Shown: positions 40,399 to 49,626 of the stretch, piece by piece | Layout of the letters: each line of letters begins with the position of its first letter | How positions within the stretch are numbered: the first letter of the stretch is position 1 | From: Oceanicaulis sp. HTCC2633 | GTDB taxonomy: Bacteria > Pseudomonadota > Alphaproteobacteria > Caulobacterales > Maricaulaceae | Assembly (NCBI RefSeq): GCF_000152745.1 | Contig: NZ_CH672428.1 | Location: forward strand, 3,070,488-3,134,487 | Direction: 5' to 3' | Length of the DNA: 64,000 bases | The notes under the pieces: generated by a model | Told to the model about the DNA's origin: nothing | Database searches by the model: none | Seen by the model: only the letters and a program-made list of their open reading frames with translations | Position numbers and translations under genes: made by a program

Positions 40399-43278
40399 AT
40401 GACTGCGCCCCTCAAAGACCGCATCACCAAGAGCTTGCCCAATATCGCGCCCGATCGCGCCCGGCGCGCGCGAGAGCGCATTGGCGCGGCGGTGTTTGAC
40501 GCCTGGGGCGAGGGGGCGGCGTTTCTCGACAGCGTGTTCGCCGCCGCGCCCTATCTGGCGCGCACGGCCGTGCGGCGCCCGGATACGCTTCTGAAACTCG
40601 CCACGACCAGCCCTGAAGACCTGATTGAGCATTTGTGCGAAACGGCGCGGGAGGCGGCGTCCCTTGAGGACGAAGACGAGGTGATGGCGGTGCTGCGTCG
40701 GGCCAAGCTCGACCTGCATCTGGTCACCGCGTTGGCGGACCTTGCCGGCGCGTTCAGCCTGAAAGAGGTGATGGCGGCGCTGACGGACTTTGCCGACGCC
40801 GCCGTGCAGGCGAGCCTCGCCTGCGCCGTGCGCAGCCATGGCGTCGAGGTGAGCGATCCGCTCAATCCCATGCCGGGCTATTTCGTGCTGACCCTGGGCA
40901 AGCACGGCACGCGCAGCCTGAATTTCTCCTCCGACATTGATCTTGTCATCGCCTATGAGCCGGAGATCATCGAGGCGCCCGAGGGCAAGGATCCGCTCAA
41001 GCTGTTCTCGCGAATCGCCCAGAAGCTCAGCAATATCATGCAGGACGTGACGGCGGACGGGTATGTCTTCCGCGTCGATCTGCGCCTGCGCCCCGATCCC
41101 GGCTCCACCCCTGTCGCCGTCAGCGCCAACATGGCCCGGCATTATTTCGAGGCGGTGGGCCAGAACTGGGAGCGGGCGGCCTACGCCAAGGCGCGGGTAT
41201 GCGCCGGCGACCGGTCGGCGGGCGAGGGGTTCCTGAAAGACCTCAATCCCTTCATCTGGCGGCGGACCATGGATTTCGCCGCGGTCGAGGATATCCGGTC
41301 CCTCGCCAAGCAGATCCAGGCCGTGGGCAAGCGCGCCGAAGTGCGCGCGGCGGGCCATGATGTGAAGCTGGGGCGCGGCGGCATTCGAGAGATCGAGTTC
41401 TACGCCCAGTGCCTGCAGCTCGTCTTCGGCGGGCGCATGCCGGCGGTTCGGGCCCCGGGCACGGTGGATGCGCTGGCGGCTCTGGCCGCCCATGACCTCA
41501 TTGAATCCGAAGAGGCTGAAGCCCTGACCGCCTATTACATCGCGTTGCGCGATGTGGAGCACCGCATCCAGATGCTCGAGGATGAGCAGACCCAGACCCT
41601 GCCTCTTCATGACGATGCCCGCCGGGCCGTGGCGGCGCTCTCGGGCTCTGATGACCTCACGGACTTTGACGCCCGGATGACCGCGCTGTTTGGCGCTGTC
41701 CATGCGGCCTTCTCGGCCCAGTTCGGGGAGGGGGAGAGCCTCGCCACCGAAGCGGGCAGTCTGGTGCTGACCGGCGTCGAGCCCACGCCGGATACCCGCG
41801 AGACGCTGGACCGGCTGGGCTTTTCAGATCCTGACAGGGTCTGGGAGCGGCTGGCGGGCTGGGCGGCGGGTCGAGCGCGGGCGGCGCGCACCGAACGGGC
41901 CCGGCGCCTCTTCTCGCGCTTTGCGCCACGGCTGATCGAGGCGCTCTCGGCCACGGGAGATCCTGACGCCGCCTTCACCCGTTTTTCCACCTTTTTTGAG
42001 GGCCTGCCGAGCGGGGTGCAGCCGCTCTCCCTGCTGGTCAATCAGCCTGAACTGGCGCGCGAGCTGATCGCCATGCTGGGTCTTGCCCCGCGTCTGGCGG
42101 AAACCCTCGCCCGGCGACCGGCGCTTCTGGACACCTTGCTGGACCCGGCCTTCGCGCGCCCCTTGAGCGAAGATCCGCCCGCCTATCGCGTCGAGCGCTT
42201 CGCAGGGCTCGAGGCCATGGATTACGAGCAGGCGCTGAACGCCGCCCGTCGTCTTGCGCGTGAGGAGAAGCTGCGCATTGGCGGACAGCTTCTGCTGGGG
42301 CGGGCGCGCGCCCAGGACGCCGGTCAGGCCTATGCCGATCTCGCAGACGCCTCGCTCGCCGCCATGGCGCAGGCGGCGGTGCGCGAGATGACTGCCCGCC
42401 ACGGTCCGCCGCCCGGCGACTGGGCGGTGCTGGGCCTGGGCAAGCTGGGGGGGCGCGAGCTGAGCGCAACGTCCGATCTCGACATCATGCTGGTGTATGA
42501 GCCCCATGCCGAACAATCGGACGGCAAGCGTCCGCTGGTGGCGCAGACCTGGTTCATCCGCTTCACCCAGCGTCTGGTCTCGGCGCTGTCCGCGCCGACC
42601 GAGGAGGGGGAGCTCTATGAGGTGGATCTGGCGCTGAGACCGTCCGGATCCGCAGGCCCTGCCGCGGTGAGCCTGTCGCGGTTCGAGGAGTATTATCAGA
42701 CTTCGGAAGCCTGGACCTGGGAGCGCATGGCGCTGACCCGCGCTCGCATCGTTGTGGAGGGCGGCCTCGCCGGCAAGCTCGATGACGCCATCAACGCCGT
42801 CATCCGCGCCGCCGGACCGGCGACGATGCTGTGCGAGGACGCCGCGGACATGCGGGCGCGGCTTGAACGTGATCGGCCTGCGCGCTCGTTCTGGGATCTC
42901 AAGCTCAGGCCAGGCGGGTTGATCGATATCGAGTTCATCGCCCAGACCGGCCAGCTGGTTCAGCGCGAACGGCTGGGCGCGGATACGGCCGGTGCGATCG
43001 CACATCTGGCCCGATCGGGCTGGCTCCAGCCGGGAGACGCCCGGGCGCTGCAGGACGCGCATGAGCTTTATGGCGATCTCACGCAAATCCTGCGCGCCGC
43101 CCATGGCGCGGACTTTGATCCAGAGAAAGCCAGTGAACCCTTCGCAAGGCGGATCTGCCTGGCGGCGCATTGCGAGGATCTCGCCTGCACGGCCGACCGG
43201 CTGGATGAGTGTGCGCGGACCGTACGCGGCATCTTCGACCGCACCATCGGGCCTGTCAGATTCCGCGCGACGGATTAG
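40399..43278 (+). CDS. glnE: Bifunctional glutamine synthetase adenylyltransferase/deadenylase
   Basis: GlnE adds and removes AMP on glutamine synthetase in answer to nitrogen status. The 959-residue protein has the two nucleotidyltransferase domains of the family. The N-terminal deadenylylase has GKHGTRSLNFSSDIDLV near residue 170; the C-terminal adenylylase has GLGKLGGRELSATSDLDIM near residue 680. Each is followed by a helical regulatory part, with the repeated KLRPGGLIDIEF/KLGRGGIREIEF motif. The length is usual. The ATG at 40399 is used. It closes the syntenic block that begins with the FeuPQ-like genes. Confidence 0.97.
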   Translation: MTAPLKDRITKSLPNIAPDRARRARERIGAAVFDAWGEGAAFLDSVFAAAPYLARTAVRRPDTLLKLATTSPEDLIEHLCETAREAASLEDEDEVMAVLRRAKLDLHLVTALADLAGAFSLKEVMAALTDFADAAVQASLACAVRSHGVEVSDPLNPMPGYFVLTLGKHGTRSLNFSSDIDLVIAYEPEIIEAPEGKDPLKLFSRIAQKLSNIMQDVTADGYVFRVDLRLRPDPGSTPVAVSANMARHYFEAVGQNWERAAYAKARVCAGDRSAGEGFLKDLNPFIWRRTMDFAAVEDIRSLAKQIQAVGKRAEVRAAGHDVKLGRGGIREIEFYAQCLQLVFGGRMPAVRAPGTVDALAALAAHDLIESEEAEALTAYYIALRDVEHRIQMLEDEQTQTLPLHDDARRAVAALSGSDDLTDFDARMTALFGAVHAAFSAQFGEGESLATEAGSLVLTGVEPTPDTRETLDRLGFSDPDRVWERLAGWAAGRARAARTERARRLFSRFAPRLIEALSATGDPDAAFTRFSTFFEGLPSGVQPLSLLVNQPELARELIAMLGLAPRLAETLARRPALLDTLLDPAFARPLSEDPPAYRVERFAGLEAMDYEQALNAARRLAREEKLRIGGQLLLGRARAQDAGQAYADLADASLAAMAQAAVREMTARHGPPPGDWAVLGLGKLGGRELSATSDLDIMLVYEPHAEQSDGKRPLVAQTWFIRFTQRLVSALSAPTEEGELYEVDLALRPSGSAGPAAVSLSRFEEYYQTSEAWTWERMALTRARIVVEGGLAGKLDDAINAVIRAAGPATMLCEDAADMRARLERDRPARSFWDLKLRPGGLIDIEFIAQTGQLVQRERLGADTAGAIAHLARSGWLQPGDARALQDAHELYGDLTQILRAAHGADFDPEKASEPFARRICLAAHCEDLACTADRLDECARTVRGIFDRTIGPVRFRATD

Positions 43279-43284
43279 GATGTC

Positions 43285-43301
43285 CTTACCCGTACCAAGG
43301 G
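43285..43301. promoter_or_regulatory. Small inverted repeat before the EF-hand/ECF operon
   Basis: TACCC and GGGTA are separated by seven bases (43285-43301), about 50 bases before the EF-hand gene. It could be an operator or promoter part; the arms are only five bases, so chance is possible. Confidence 0.25.
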
Positions 43302-43352
43302 TATGAGCGAGGGAGAAAACAAGACCCCGCTCCGATACAGGAGATTGGTACG

Positions 43353-43940
43353 ATGAAGAGACTTCTGAGCGCTGCTGCAGCGATGATCGTTCTGGGTTCG
43401 GGCGCCGCCCTGGCCCAGCCGACGGGCTTTGACGGACCGGGCGCGCGCGGCCATGGCCATCATGATCGCGGTCCCGGCCGCGGGCATGGCGGCATGAATG
43501 GCCTGCGCATGCTGGAGGTGGCGGATCTCAATGGTGACAACACCGTGACCCGCGCCGAAGTCGAGCAGCTGCAAACCGAGGAATTCGCCTATCGCGACCG
43601 CAATGGCGACGGCTTCCTGGACGAGGCGGATGCATCCCCGATGCAGCTTCGCATGATGGCGCTGCGCGATGACCGCCGTCAGGCGCGCGAGGACGATGGC
43701 GAGGAGCGAGCGGATCGCCGGGAGCGTCGTCGTGAGGGCCGCCGGGGCGAAGGCCGGGGCTTTGATGCTGACCAGGATGGCCGGATTTCCTCGGCCGAGT
43801 TCATGACGGGATCTTCGCGCATGTTCGATCGACTGGATGCGAATTCGGATGGCGCCGTCACCCCCGATGAGCTGGACGCCATGATGCAGGCCCGAGCGGA
43901 GCGTCGCGAAGAGCGCCGCACGCCCTGGTGGCGCAACTAG
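43353..43940 (+). CDS. Secreted EF-hand calcium-binding protein
   Basis: This 195-residue protein has a signal peptide (residues 1-22, cleaved near ALAQP), a Gly/His-rich stretch, and at least four EF-hand-like loops: DLNGDNTVTRAE, DRNGDGFLDEAD, DADQDGRISSAEF and DANSDGAVTPDEL. An Arg/Glu-rich linker lies in the middle. The loops have the D-x-D/N-x-D-G pattern of calcium sites, though the second residue varies. AGGAG precedes the ATG at 43353. It is the first gene of a run leading into an ECF sigma factor, so calcium or metal binding in the periplasm may be part of the signal. Confidence 0.9.
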   Translation: MKRLLSAAAAMIVLGSGAALAQPTGFDGPGARGHGHHDRGPGRGHGGMNGLRMLEVADLNGDNTVTRAEVEQLQTEEFAYRDRNGDGFLDEADASPMQLRMMALRDDRRQAREDDGEERADRRERRREGRRGEGRGFDADQDGRISSAEFMTGSSRMFDRLDANSDGAVTPDELDAMMQARAERREERRTPWWRN

Positions 43941-43962
43941 GCGTCCCAGGAAGGCTGCGCGC

Positions 43963-44616
43963 GTGTCCCGCCCCGTCCTCAAGGTCATAGACGGTTCCCC
44001 TCGCCGGACGGGCGGGGGCGAGGAGGCGCGCGCCGCGGACGCCCGGCTGGCAGAGGGCGTCGCCCAGGGCGACGCCGGCGCCATCCGGGCTCTGACGCAG
44101 AGATGCCTGCCGCGCGTTCACGGCGTGGCGTCGCGGCTGCTGGGTGATCGCGACGAGGCGGATGATGTGGCGCAGGAGACCTTTGTGAAGGTCTGGCGCA
44201 AGATCGCGCTTTATGATCCGGACAAGGCCCGGCTCGAAACCTGGGTGACGCGGATCGCCATGAACGCCTGTTATGACCGCTTGCGCAAGAAGCGCGAGAG
44301 TCAGATCAGCGAGGATGCGCCCGAGCAGATGGATGGCGCCGCAAGCGCGGAAAGCCGTCTGACCGGCGAGGATGCGCTGAGCCGGGTGAGATTGGCGGTC
44401 GCCGAGCTGCCGGAACGCCAGAAGCTGGCGCTGCAATTGTGCCATTTTCAGGACCATACCAATATCGAGGCCGCCCAGATTATGGAGGTCAGCGTGGAAG
44501 CGCTGGAATCCCTGCTCGCGCGGGCGCGTCGGGCCTTGAAGGCCAAGCTGGCGGCGGACCGGGACGAGCTGATCGCGGACGCAGCAGGATTGCACGGATC
44601 GGGGAAAGAGATATGA
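43963..44616 (+). CDS. ECF-type RNA polymerase sigma factor
   Basis: This 217-residue sigma factor has region 2 with ADDVAQETFVKVWRKI near residue 70. Region 4 is near residues 145-205, with ELPERQKLALQLCHF, a helix-turn-helix and LLARARRALKAKL. Regions 1 and 3 are absent, as in the ECF class. The first 30 residues are an extra, poorly ordered tail. It starts with GTG and overlaps the next gene by four bases. With the anti-sigma-like and metal-sensor-like genes it forms a CnrYXH-like set. Confidence 0.93.
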   Translation: MSRPVLKVIDGSPRRTGGGEEARAADARLAEGVAQGDAGAIRALTQRCLPRVHGVASRLLGDRDEADDVAQETFVKVWRKIALYDPDKARLETWVTRIAMNACYDRLRKKRESQISEDAPEQMDGAASAESRLTGEDALSRVRLAVAELPERQKLALQLCHFQDHTNIEAAQIMEVSVEALESLLARARRALKAKLAADRDELIADAAGLHGSGKEI

Positions 44617-45032
44617 GCGAGATGCACACGATGAACCCGGACCGGTTTAGTGAACTGGCGGATGCCTTTGGCGGCGAGCTGTCGCGCTGGCCGAGCGATG
44701 AGCAGGCCCGGGCGCAGGCTTTCCTGAGCGCCGAGCCGGAGCTGGCCCAGGCCCTGCTGGACGAGGCTGCGGCGCTGGATGCGTTGCTGGATCTCGACGT
44801 CACCGCGCCGCCAGCTCCCGCGCTTTACGAAACGATTGCGGCGTCGGGAATTCGTCGCGCCTTCGCCCCGCCGCGCTGGGCGGGCATCGCAGCCGCCATT
44901 GCGCTGATGTGCGGCGCGGGGACGGGCTGGCTGGGCGCCCAGATGAACACCCCGACCAATCACGACGCCTTGTACGCCAATGCCTTCTCCGTTCTCTCGG
45001 AGACGGAAACCCTGTTTGAGGATGGCTCATGA
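44613..45032 (+). CDS. Anti-sigma factor-like membrane protein
   Basis: This 139-residue protein overlaps the ECF gene. Its N-terminal cytoplasmic part (about residues 1-80, with FGGELSRWPSDEQARAQAFLS) has the look of alphaproteobacterial anti-sigma proteins. One membrane segment (about 90-108) and a short periplasmic end follow. It lacks the zinc-binding HxxxCxxC motif. Anti-sigma function is inferred from topology and position. Confidence 0.75.
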   Translation: MSEMHTMNPDRFSELADAFGGELSRWPSDEQARAQAFLSAEPELAQALLDEAAALDALLDLDVTAPPAPALYETIAASGIRRAFAPPRWAGIAAAIALMCGAGTGWLGAQMNTPTNHDALYANAFSVLSETETLFEDGS

Positions 45033-45637
45033 ACCGGATCAATATCTGGATTGCCTTGCTGCTGGTCTCTGTCCTGCTGAACGGATTGCTGATCGGTTCG
45101 AGCGCCCATCGCTGGTTCCATGATGATGGGCCGTCGCGCGCCTCGATCCGGGCGGACGCGGAGAACGCCGCAAGCGTGAAGGGGTTCGAGCCGCGCAGCT
45201 TCTTCAGGGCCGTGCCCGAGGAATATCGCCGTGAGCTGTTCGAACACATGGCGGGCTCGCGTGACGAGGTCTACGCCCTGATGCGTGATCTGGGCGACAA
45301 GCGACGCGCCGTGCGCGCCGTGCTGACGACCGAGCCCTATGACCCCGAAGCCGCCGCTCAGGCCCTGAGCGAAGCGCGCGAAGCGCGCGCCCGACTGGAG
45401 CAGCGCACCGAAGCGCTCATTCTCGACGCGGCGGGCATCCTGCCGGCGGATGTGCGTCGGGACGCCTTCGATCGCGCCCTGACCCGCCGTCATGACCATG
45501 AGCGTCGGGAGCGTGACCGGGACCATGAGGATCGGCGAGAGGATGAAGAGACGCGCCCTGATCATCCTCGAACGGGATCCGAGGACGGGCCGCGTCACGA
45601 GCCGCCGTCCGGTTCGCAAGCGCCGGATCTGTTCTAG
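45029..45637 (+). CDS. Periplasmic heavy-metal-sensor-like protein (CnrX/Spy-like)
   Basis: This 202-residue protein has an N-terminal membrane anchor (about residues 7-27) and a helical periplasmic domain with FRAVPEEYRRELFEHM and paired helices typical of the heavy-metal resistance/CnrX-Spy group. The tail is extremely rich in His, Arg, Asp and Glu (about 155-190) and may bind metal. It overlaps the anti-sigma-like gene by four bases. Its likely part is to relay a periplasmic signal to the anti-sigma protein. Confidence 0.8.
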   Translation: MNRINIWIALLLVSVLLNGLLIGSSAHRWFHDDGPSRASIRADAENAASVKGFEPRSFFRAVPEEYRRELFEHMAGSRDEVYALMRDLGDKRRAVRAVLTTEPYDPEAAAQALSEAREARARLEQRTEALILDAAGILPADVRRDAFDRALTRRHDHERRERDRDHEDRREDEETRPDHPRTGSEDGPRHEPPSGSQAPDLF

Positions 45638-45671
45638 AAACCGCAGGCGGCCGGGCAGAGGCGCGAAAGGC

Positions 45672-48230
45672 TCAGGCCTCTGCGCTCAGGCTCTCATCGG
45701 TCTGAGCAGCTTGCCCGGAGGGCCTGGGCGCTGGGCCCGCATCCGCCACGATGGGCTCGGCGGGCAGGGTGAAGGAGACGGTGGTGCCTTCGCCAAGGCG
45801 GGAATCGATCCGCAGGGCGCCGCCATGCATTTCGATGAGCGATTTGGACAGGGCAAGGCCAAGGCCGGAGCCCTGATGCTTTTTCGAATGCTGGCTCTCG
45901 ATCTGCTCGAACGGCCGGCCGACCCGCTGCAAATCATCTTCGGAAATCCCGATGCCGGTGTCTGACACCTGCAGCACCACCCCGTCTGCAGCCTGGAAGC
46001 CGCGCAGCTTCACCTTGCCGCCTTCAGGCGTGAACTTCACCGCGTTCGACATCAGGTTCAGGATCACCTGCTTGAGCGCGCGCGGATCGGCGGTGATCTC
46101 GGGCAGCTCCGAACCTTCCACCGTCAGCTCGATCGACTTTTCCTCGGCGCGGGCGCGCATGATCCGCACACACTGCTCGATCACCTCCGCGGGCATGAGG
46201 GGCTCGGGCTGAAGCTGCATCTTGCCGGCCTCGATCTTGGACATGTCCAGAATATCGTTGATCAGCGACAGCAGGTGCTGGCCGGAGCTGAGAATGTCGC
46301 GCACATAGTCCTGATAGCGCTCATGGCCCAGCGGGCCGAACATCTCGCCCGCCATGATCTCTGAGAAGCCATTGATGGCGTTGAGCGGCGTGCGCAGCTC
46401 ATGGCTCATGTTTGCGAGGAATTCGGACTTGGAGCGGTTGGCCTCCTCGGCGCGGATCTTCTCCTGCTCGTAATTGGCGGCCAGCTCCTGCACGCGCTCC
46501 TGGGAGCGACGCAGGTTTTCCACCGTGCGGCGCATCTCGCGGTCATTGTCCTTGAGGGCGCGCTGCTGGTCCTTCAGGGCGGTGATGTCCGCGCCCACGC
46601 TGACGAGACCGCCATCGGCGGTGCGGCGTTCGGCGTAGTGGATCCAGCGCCCGTCATTGAGCTCGAGATCATAGTCGTCCTGGCCGTCCTCGGAGGCATG
46701 GGCCGCCTTGATGGCGCGCGCCGCCGCCGCCTCCACCTGTTCATAGCTCGACCCGATGCGCAGATCGGGTTCGTTGAAGCCGAAGAAGTCCCGGAACTTG
46801 CGGTTCCACAGCACCAGCCGTCCGCGCGCATCCCACAGCACGAAACTCTCGCTCATGGATTCAAGCGCCGCGCGGAGACGCGATTCCGCCGCCGCCACGC
46901 GCGCCTGGGCGCCCTTGCGCTCGGTGATGTCGATGGCGACGCCAATGATCCGGCGCGTATGCGGCAGGAGACGCCCGCGCAGTTGCAGCCAGACCGGCAG
47001 GCCTGCGGCGCGCACTTCCAGATCCACGTCCTGGGCGTTGGCGGCGCCGCGCAGGGCCGCCCGCACCTTGGGGCGGTCTTCCTTGCCCAGCAGCAGGAGA
47101 AGCTCGGGGCCGGACAGGGATTCCCCCCGCGCGCGCCCGATCAGCTGGGCGAAGGAATCGGTCAGCACCACTTCATCGGTGTCGAGATCCCAGTCCCAGA
47201 CCCCGCAGCGCGCGCCCTCGATGGCGAGGTGCAAACGCCCTTCGGAGTCATGCAGGCGCGCCTGGGTGTCGCCCAGCCGTCCCATCTGGTTGCGCAGGAC
47301 GATCGACAGGGCGCCTGCGGTCCCGAGCGGCGCCAGAAACAGGAGCAGGTGGAAAAGCAGCGTGCTGTTCCAGGCCTGACGGTCAATGCCGTCCGGCCCC
47401 AGGCTCAGCGCCTGCAGCGGTGCGCCATTGATCGCCGCGGCGCCCAGGATGCGGGCGTCCTCGCCTAGATGCGCGCCGCGCATGGCGCCGCCATTGCGCG
47501 ACATCTCCGAGACCGCCTCCGGATCAAGGCCCAGTCGTTCGGCCGCAAAGGGCGCGCCGGTGAAGGGGGTGTCGGGATTGAGCGCCAGCAGGCGGCCTTC
47601 CGCATCGGTGAGCATGGCGACCTCGTCCCGGTTCCAGCGCGGCAGCAGGGCCTGGGGCGTGAGGCTGGCGATCAGGGCGCCCACGGAGCCGTCGGCCAGC
47701 GGCGCGGGCGCCGTGATCACCAGAGACGGCGTCTGGCCCGGGCGGGCGGCGAGCCCGGAGGTGGACAACAGCGCGGCGTTCGCCGCCTCGCGCAGGGCGT
47801 CCGGATCAGCTTCGCCCGACGCAATCAGGCGTCCGTCGGGGGTCAGGAGGGCGGCGGCGTCCACCCAAGGGGCCTCGATCAGATTGTCGAGGCCGGCCTG
47901 GGCGCCGGCGTCCAGACTCGCAGGGCTCATCACTTCAAGCTGGGAGGCGGCCATGGCGAGCGCGCCGCGCACTTCGGACAGTCGTCCCGAGACGCGTTCG
48001 GCGATAAAGGCGGCCGTGCGGGCCTGGGAGGCCTCGGCCTCCGCACGCGCGGCGGTCCATTCCTGGTGCAGCTTGACCAGGATCACGCAGCCGAAGACGA
48101 GAGAGAAGGCGATGACGGCCAGCGTCGTGGGCCACAAGGATCCCTTCGCTTCGGTCTCGGCCGAAACGGGAGAGCGATCGCTTTTGGCGTCGCGCGCGGT
48201 CTGTTGGCCGACACGAATCATCCTTGGCAA
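45672..48230 (-). CDS. pleC: PleC-like cell-cycle sensor histidine kinase
   Basis: PleC is the kinase/phosphatase for DivK and PleD in Caulobacter-type cell cycles. The 852-residue protein has membrane segments at about residues 33-55 and 290-312 around a periplasmic domain. Two PAS domains follow (about 325-440 and 450-565), then a coiled coil, DHp with MSHELRTPLNAI and HATPase with DTGIGIS and GSGLGLALS. The phospho-acceptor counts to His610, the same number I recall for Caulobacter PleC, and the HSKKHQG and SLIEMHGG stretches also fit. The upstream gene on the same strand is a receiver protein. Confidence 0.85.
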   Translation of the reverse strand: MPRMIRVGQQTARDAKSDRSPVSAETEAKGSLWPTTLAVIAFSLVFGCVILVKLHQEWTAARAEAEASQARTAAFIAERVSGRLSEVRGALAMAASQLEVMSPASLDAGAQAGLDNLIEAPWVDAAALLTPDGRLIASGEADPDALREAANAALLSTSGLAARPGQTPSLVITAPAPLADGSVGALIASLTPQALLPRWNRDEVAMLTDAEGRLLALNPDTPFTGAPFAAERLGLDPEAVSEMSRNGGAMRGAHLGEDARILGAAAINGAPLQALSLGPDGIDRQAWNSTLLFHLLLFLAPLGTAGALSIVLRNQMGRLGDTQARLHDSEGRLHLAIEGARCGVWDWDLDTDEVVLTDSFAQLIGRARGESLSGPELLLLLGKEDRPKVRAALRGAANAQDVDLEVRAAGLPVWLQLRGRLLPHTRRIIGVAIDITERKGAQARVAAAESRLRAALESMSESFVLWDARGRLVLWNRKFRDFFGFNEPDLRIGSSYEQVEAAAARAIKAAHASEDGQDDYDLELNDGRWIHYAERRTADGGLVSVGADITALKDQQRALKDNDREMRRTVENLRRSQERVQELAANYEQEKIRAEEANRSKSEFLANMSHELRTPLNAINGFSEIMAGEMFGPLGHERYQDYVRDILSSGQHLLSLINDILDMSKIEAGKMQLQPEPLMPAEVIEQCVRIMRARAEEKSIELTVEGSELPEITADPRALKQVILNLMSNAVKFTPEGGKVKLRGFQAADGVVLQVSDTGIGISEDDLQRVGRPFEQIESQHSKKHQGSGLGLALSKSLIEMHGGALRIDSRLGEGTTVSFTLPAEPIVADAGPAPRPSGQAAQTDESLSAEA

Positions 48231-48294
48231 ACTAAGGTGTTCCGCGGGCGTTCGTCCAGCGCCGTAAATGCCGGGTTAAGAGCGGCTGTAAGGC

Positions 48295-48867
48295 TTAAGC
48301 CATCAGCTTGTCGATGGCGTCCTGATCATTGTCGTCAACCATCTCGGCGTCCGCCGGATTGGCGTTGTCAGAGGGTTTTTCCGTGGTCACCGACCGGCGT
48401 TCAGGGCCGTTGTATTCCTCGCGCTTGCGGCGACGGTCCGGACCCAGATAGTTCGCGGTCTTCACGAAGGGGCGCGGATTGTTGACCACCGCCACAATCT
48501 TCTCCCACATCTGGCGCGCCGTGACGGGCTTGGCGCAGATCTCGGTCACGCCGGCGTCGCGGGCGGCCATGATGCGCGAGCGTTCGGTATGTGCGGTGAG
48601 AAGGATGATCGGCACGAACGGGTTCTTCATGTCCGCGCCGCGACGGACCATCTGGATGAATTCCAGCCCGTCCAGCAGCGGCATCTGGTAATCGACGATG
48701 ATCAGGTCGATCGGCTCGTGGCGCACCATTTCGAACGCTTCGACGGCGTCGCGCGATTCATGGGTCCTGGAAATGCCGAAACCGAGCAGCATCGAACGGA
48801 TAATGCTGATCATGTGAGCATTATCGTCGATGATCAGGGTGTTCACATTGCCCATGCGGGGCGTCAT
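48295..48867 (-). CDS. Receiver-domain protein with charged C-terminal tail
   Basis: This 190-residue protein has a CheY-like receiver domain (about residues 8-130) with the acidic pair in LIIDDNAHM, the phospho-acceptor aspartate in LIIVDYQMPLLDG near residue 58 and the lysine in CAKPVTARQ. A 60-residue acidic/basic tail of unknown function follows (RRKREEYNGPERR). There is no DNA-binding or enzyme domain, so it would act by protein contact. It lies 64 bases upstream of pleC on the same strand and may be its partner. It is not DivK, which lacks such a tail. Confidence 0.88.
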   Translation of the reverse strand: MTPRMGNVNTLIIDDNAHMISIIRSMLLGFGISRTHESRDAVEAFEMVRHEPIDLIIVDYQMPLLDGLEFIQMVRRGADMKNPFVPIILLTAHTERSRIMAARDAGVTEICAKPVTARQMWEKIVAVVNNPRPFVKTANYLGPDRRRKREEYNGPERRSVTTEKPSDNANPADAEMVDDNDQDAIDKLMA

Positions 48868-48939
48868 GCCGCGGCTCCGTTCGCTCAGGGCTCAAATCTG
48901 AGTCGGGTTCAATCTAGGTCGAATGCCATTGCCGTGTAG

Positions 48940-49491
48940 TTAATCCAATGTGCCTTCAGACTTTTGCTGCATGTCGTCCGGCCGTGCGTTCACCGCGCGG
49001 ATGAGGTCAGCGGCGGTTTTCGCCAGAGTGATGGTCTGGGTGGAGGCGTCCGGGTCCTCCTGTGCGGATTTCATCAGGCGCTCGGCGAGGGCGAACAGGC
49101 TGGGGGCGTGCACGATCAGGCGCGCCTGATGCTCGATGCGGCCCGGATCGCGATCATACTCCGCGCCCGGCACGCGCCATCCGCCCCAGTTCTGGCTGTC
49201 GGTGACCACAACCGGGTAGGTGCCCGGCTGCGGGTGGTGGGCGCATTCCTCGACCGATTGCCATTTGTTGCGGGCCCGCATGAGCCGCCAATTGCCGACC
49301 GGGTTCTCCTCGATCGCCTCGGCGCTCAGCTCGTCGGCGGTGAAATCGCGCCCCAGTCCGCAATCATAGGCGATCTTTACGGGCTCTTCGACGTCACGCA
49401 CCCAGTGCGGCTTGACCTTCTCGATCACCGCCCAGGTGCCGACCGGTTTGACGTAGACGCGTTGGTGCTTGTGATATTCAGCTTTGGCCAT
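48940..49491 (-). CDS. Conserved hypothetical protein
   Basis: This 183-residue soluble protein has a beta-rich first half (KHQRVYVKPVGTWAVIEKV), a central part with many Trp, His and Asn, and a helical C-terminus (about 120-170). I do not know its family. It lies 72 bases upstream of the receiver gene on the same strand and may be in the same transcript. No signal peptide or membrane segment is visible. Confidence 0.7.
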   Translation of the reverse strand: MAKAEYHKHQRVYVKPVGTWAVIEKVKPHWVRDVEEPVKIAYDCGLGRDFTADELSAEAIEENPVGNWRLMRARNKWQSVEECAHHPQPGTYPVVVTDSQNWGGWRVPGAEYDRDPGRIEHQARLIVHAPSLFALAERLMKSAQEDPDASTQTITLAKTAADLIRAVNARPDDMQQKSEGTLD

Positions 49492-49626
49492 CGTGGTCTC
49501 CCTTGCCCGAAACCCTAACCCGGACAGGGTCTAGAGCGGGTTAACCAACACGGTTACGAAACCCCTTCCAGGCCCGGGCGCAGGACGGGTTTGCGCTGGG
49601 CGGAAAGCCTGTGTACATCGCAGATC

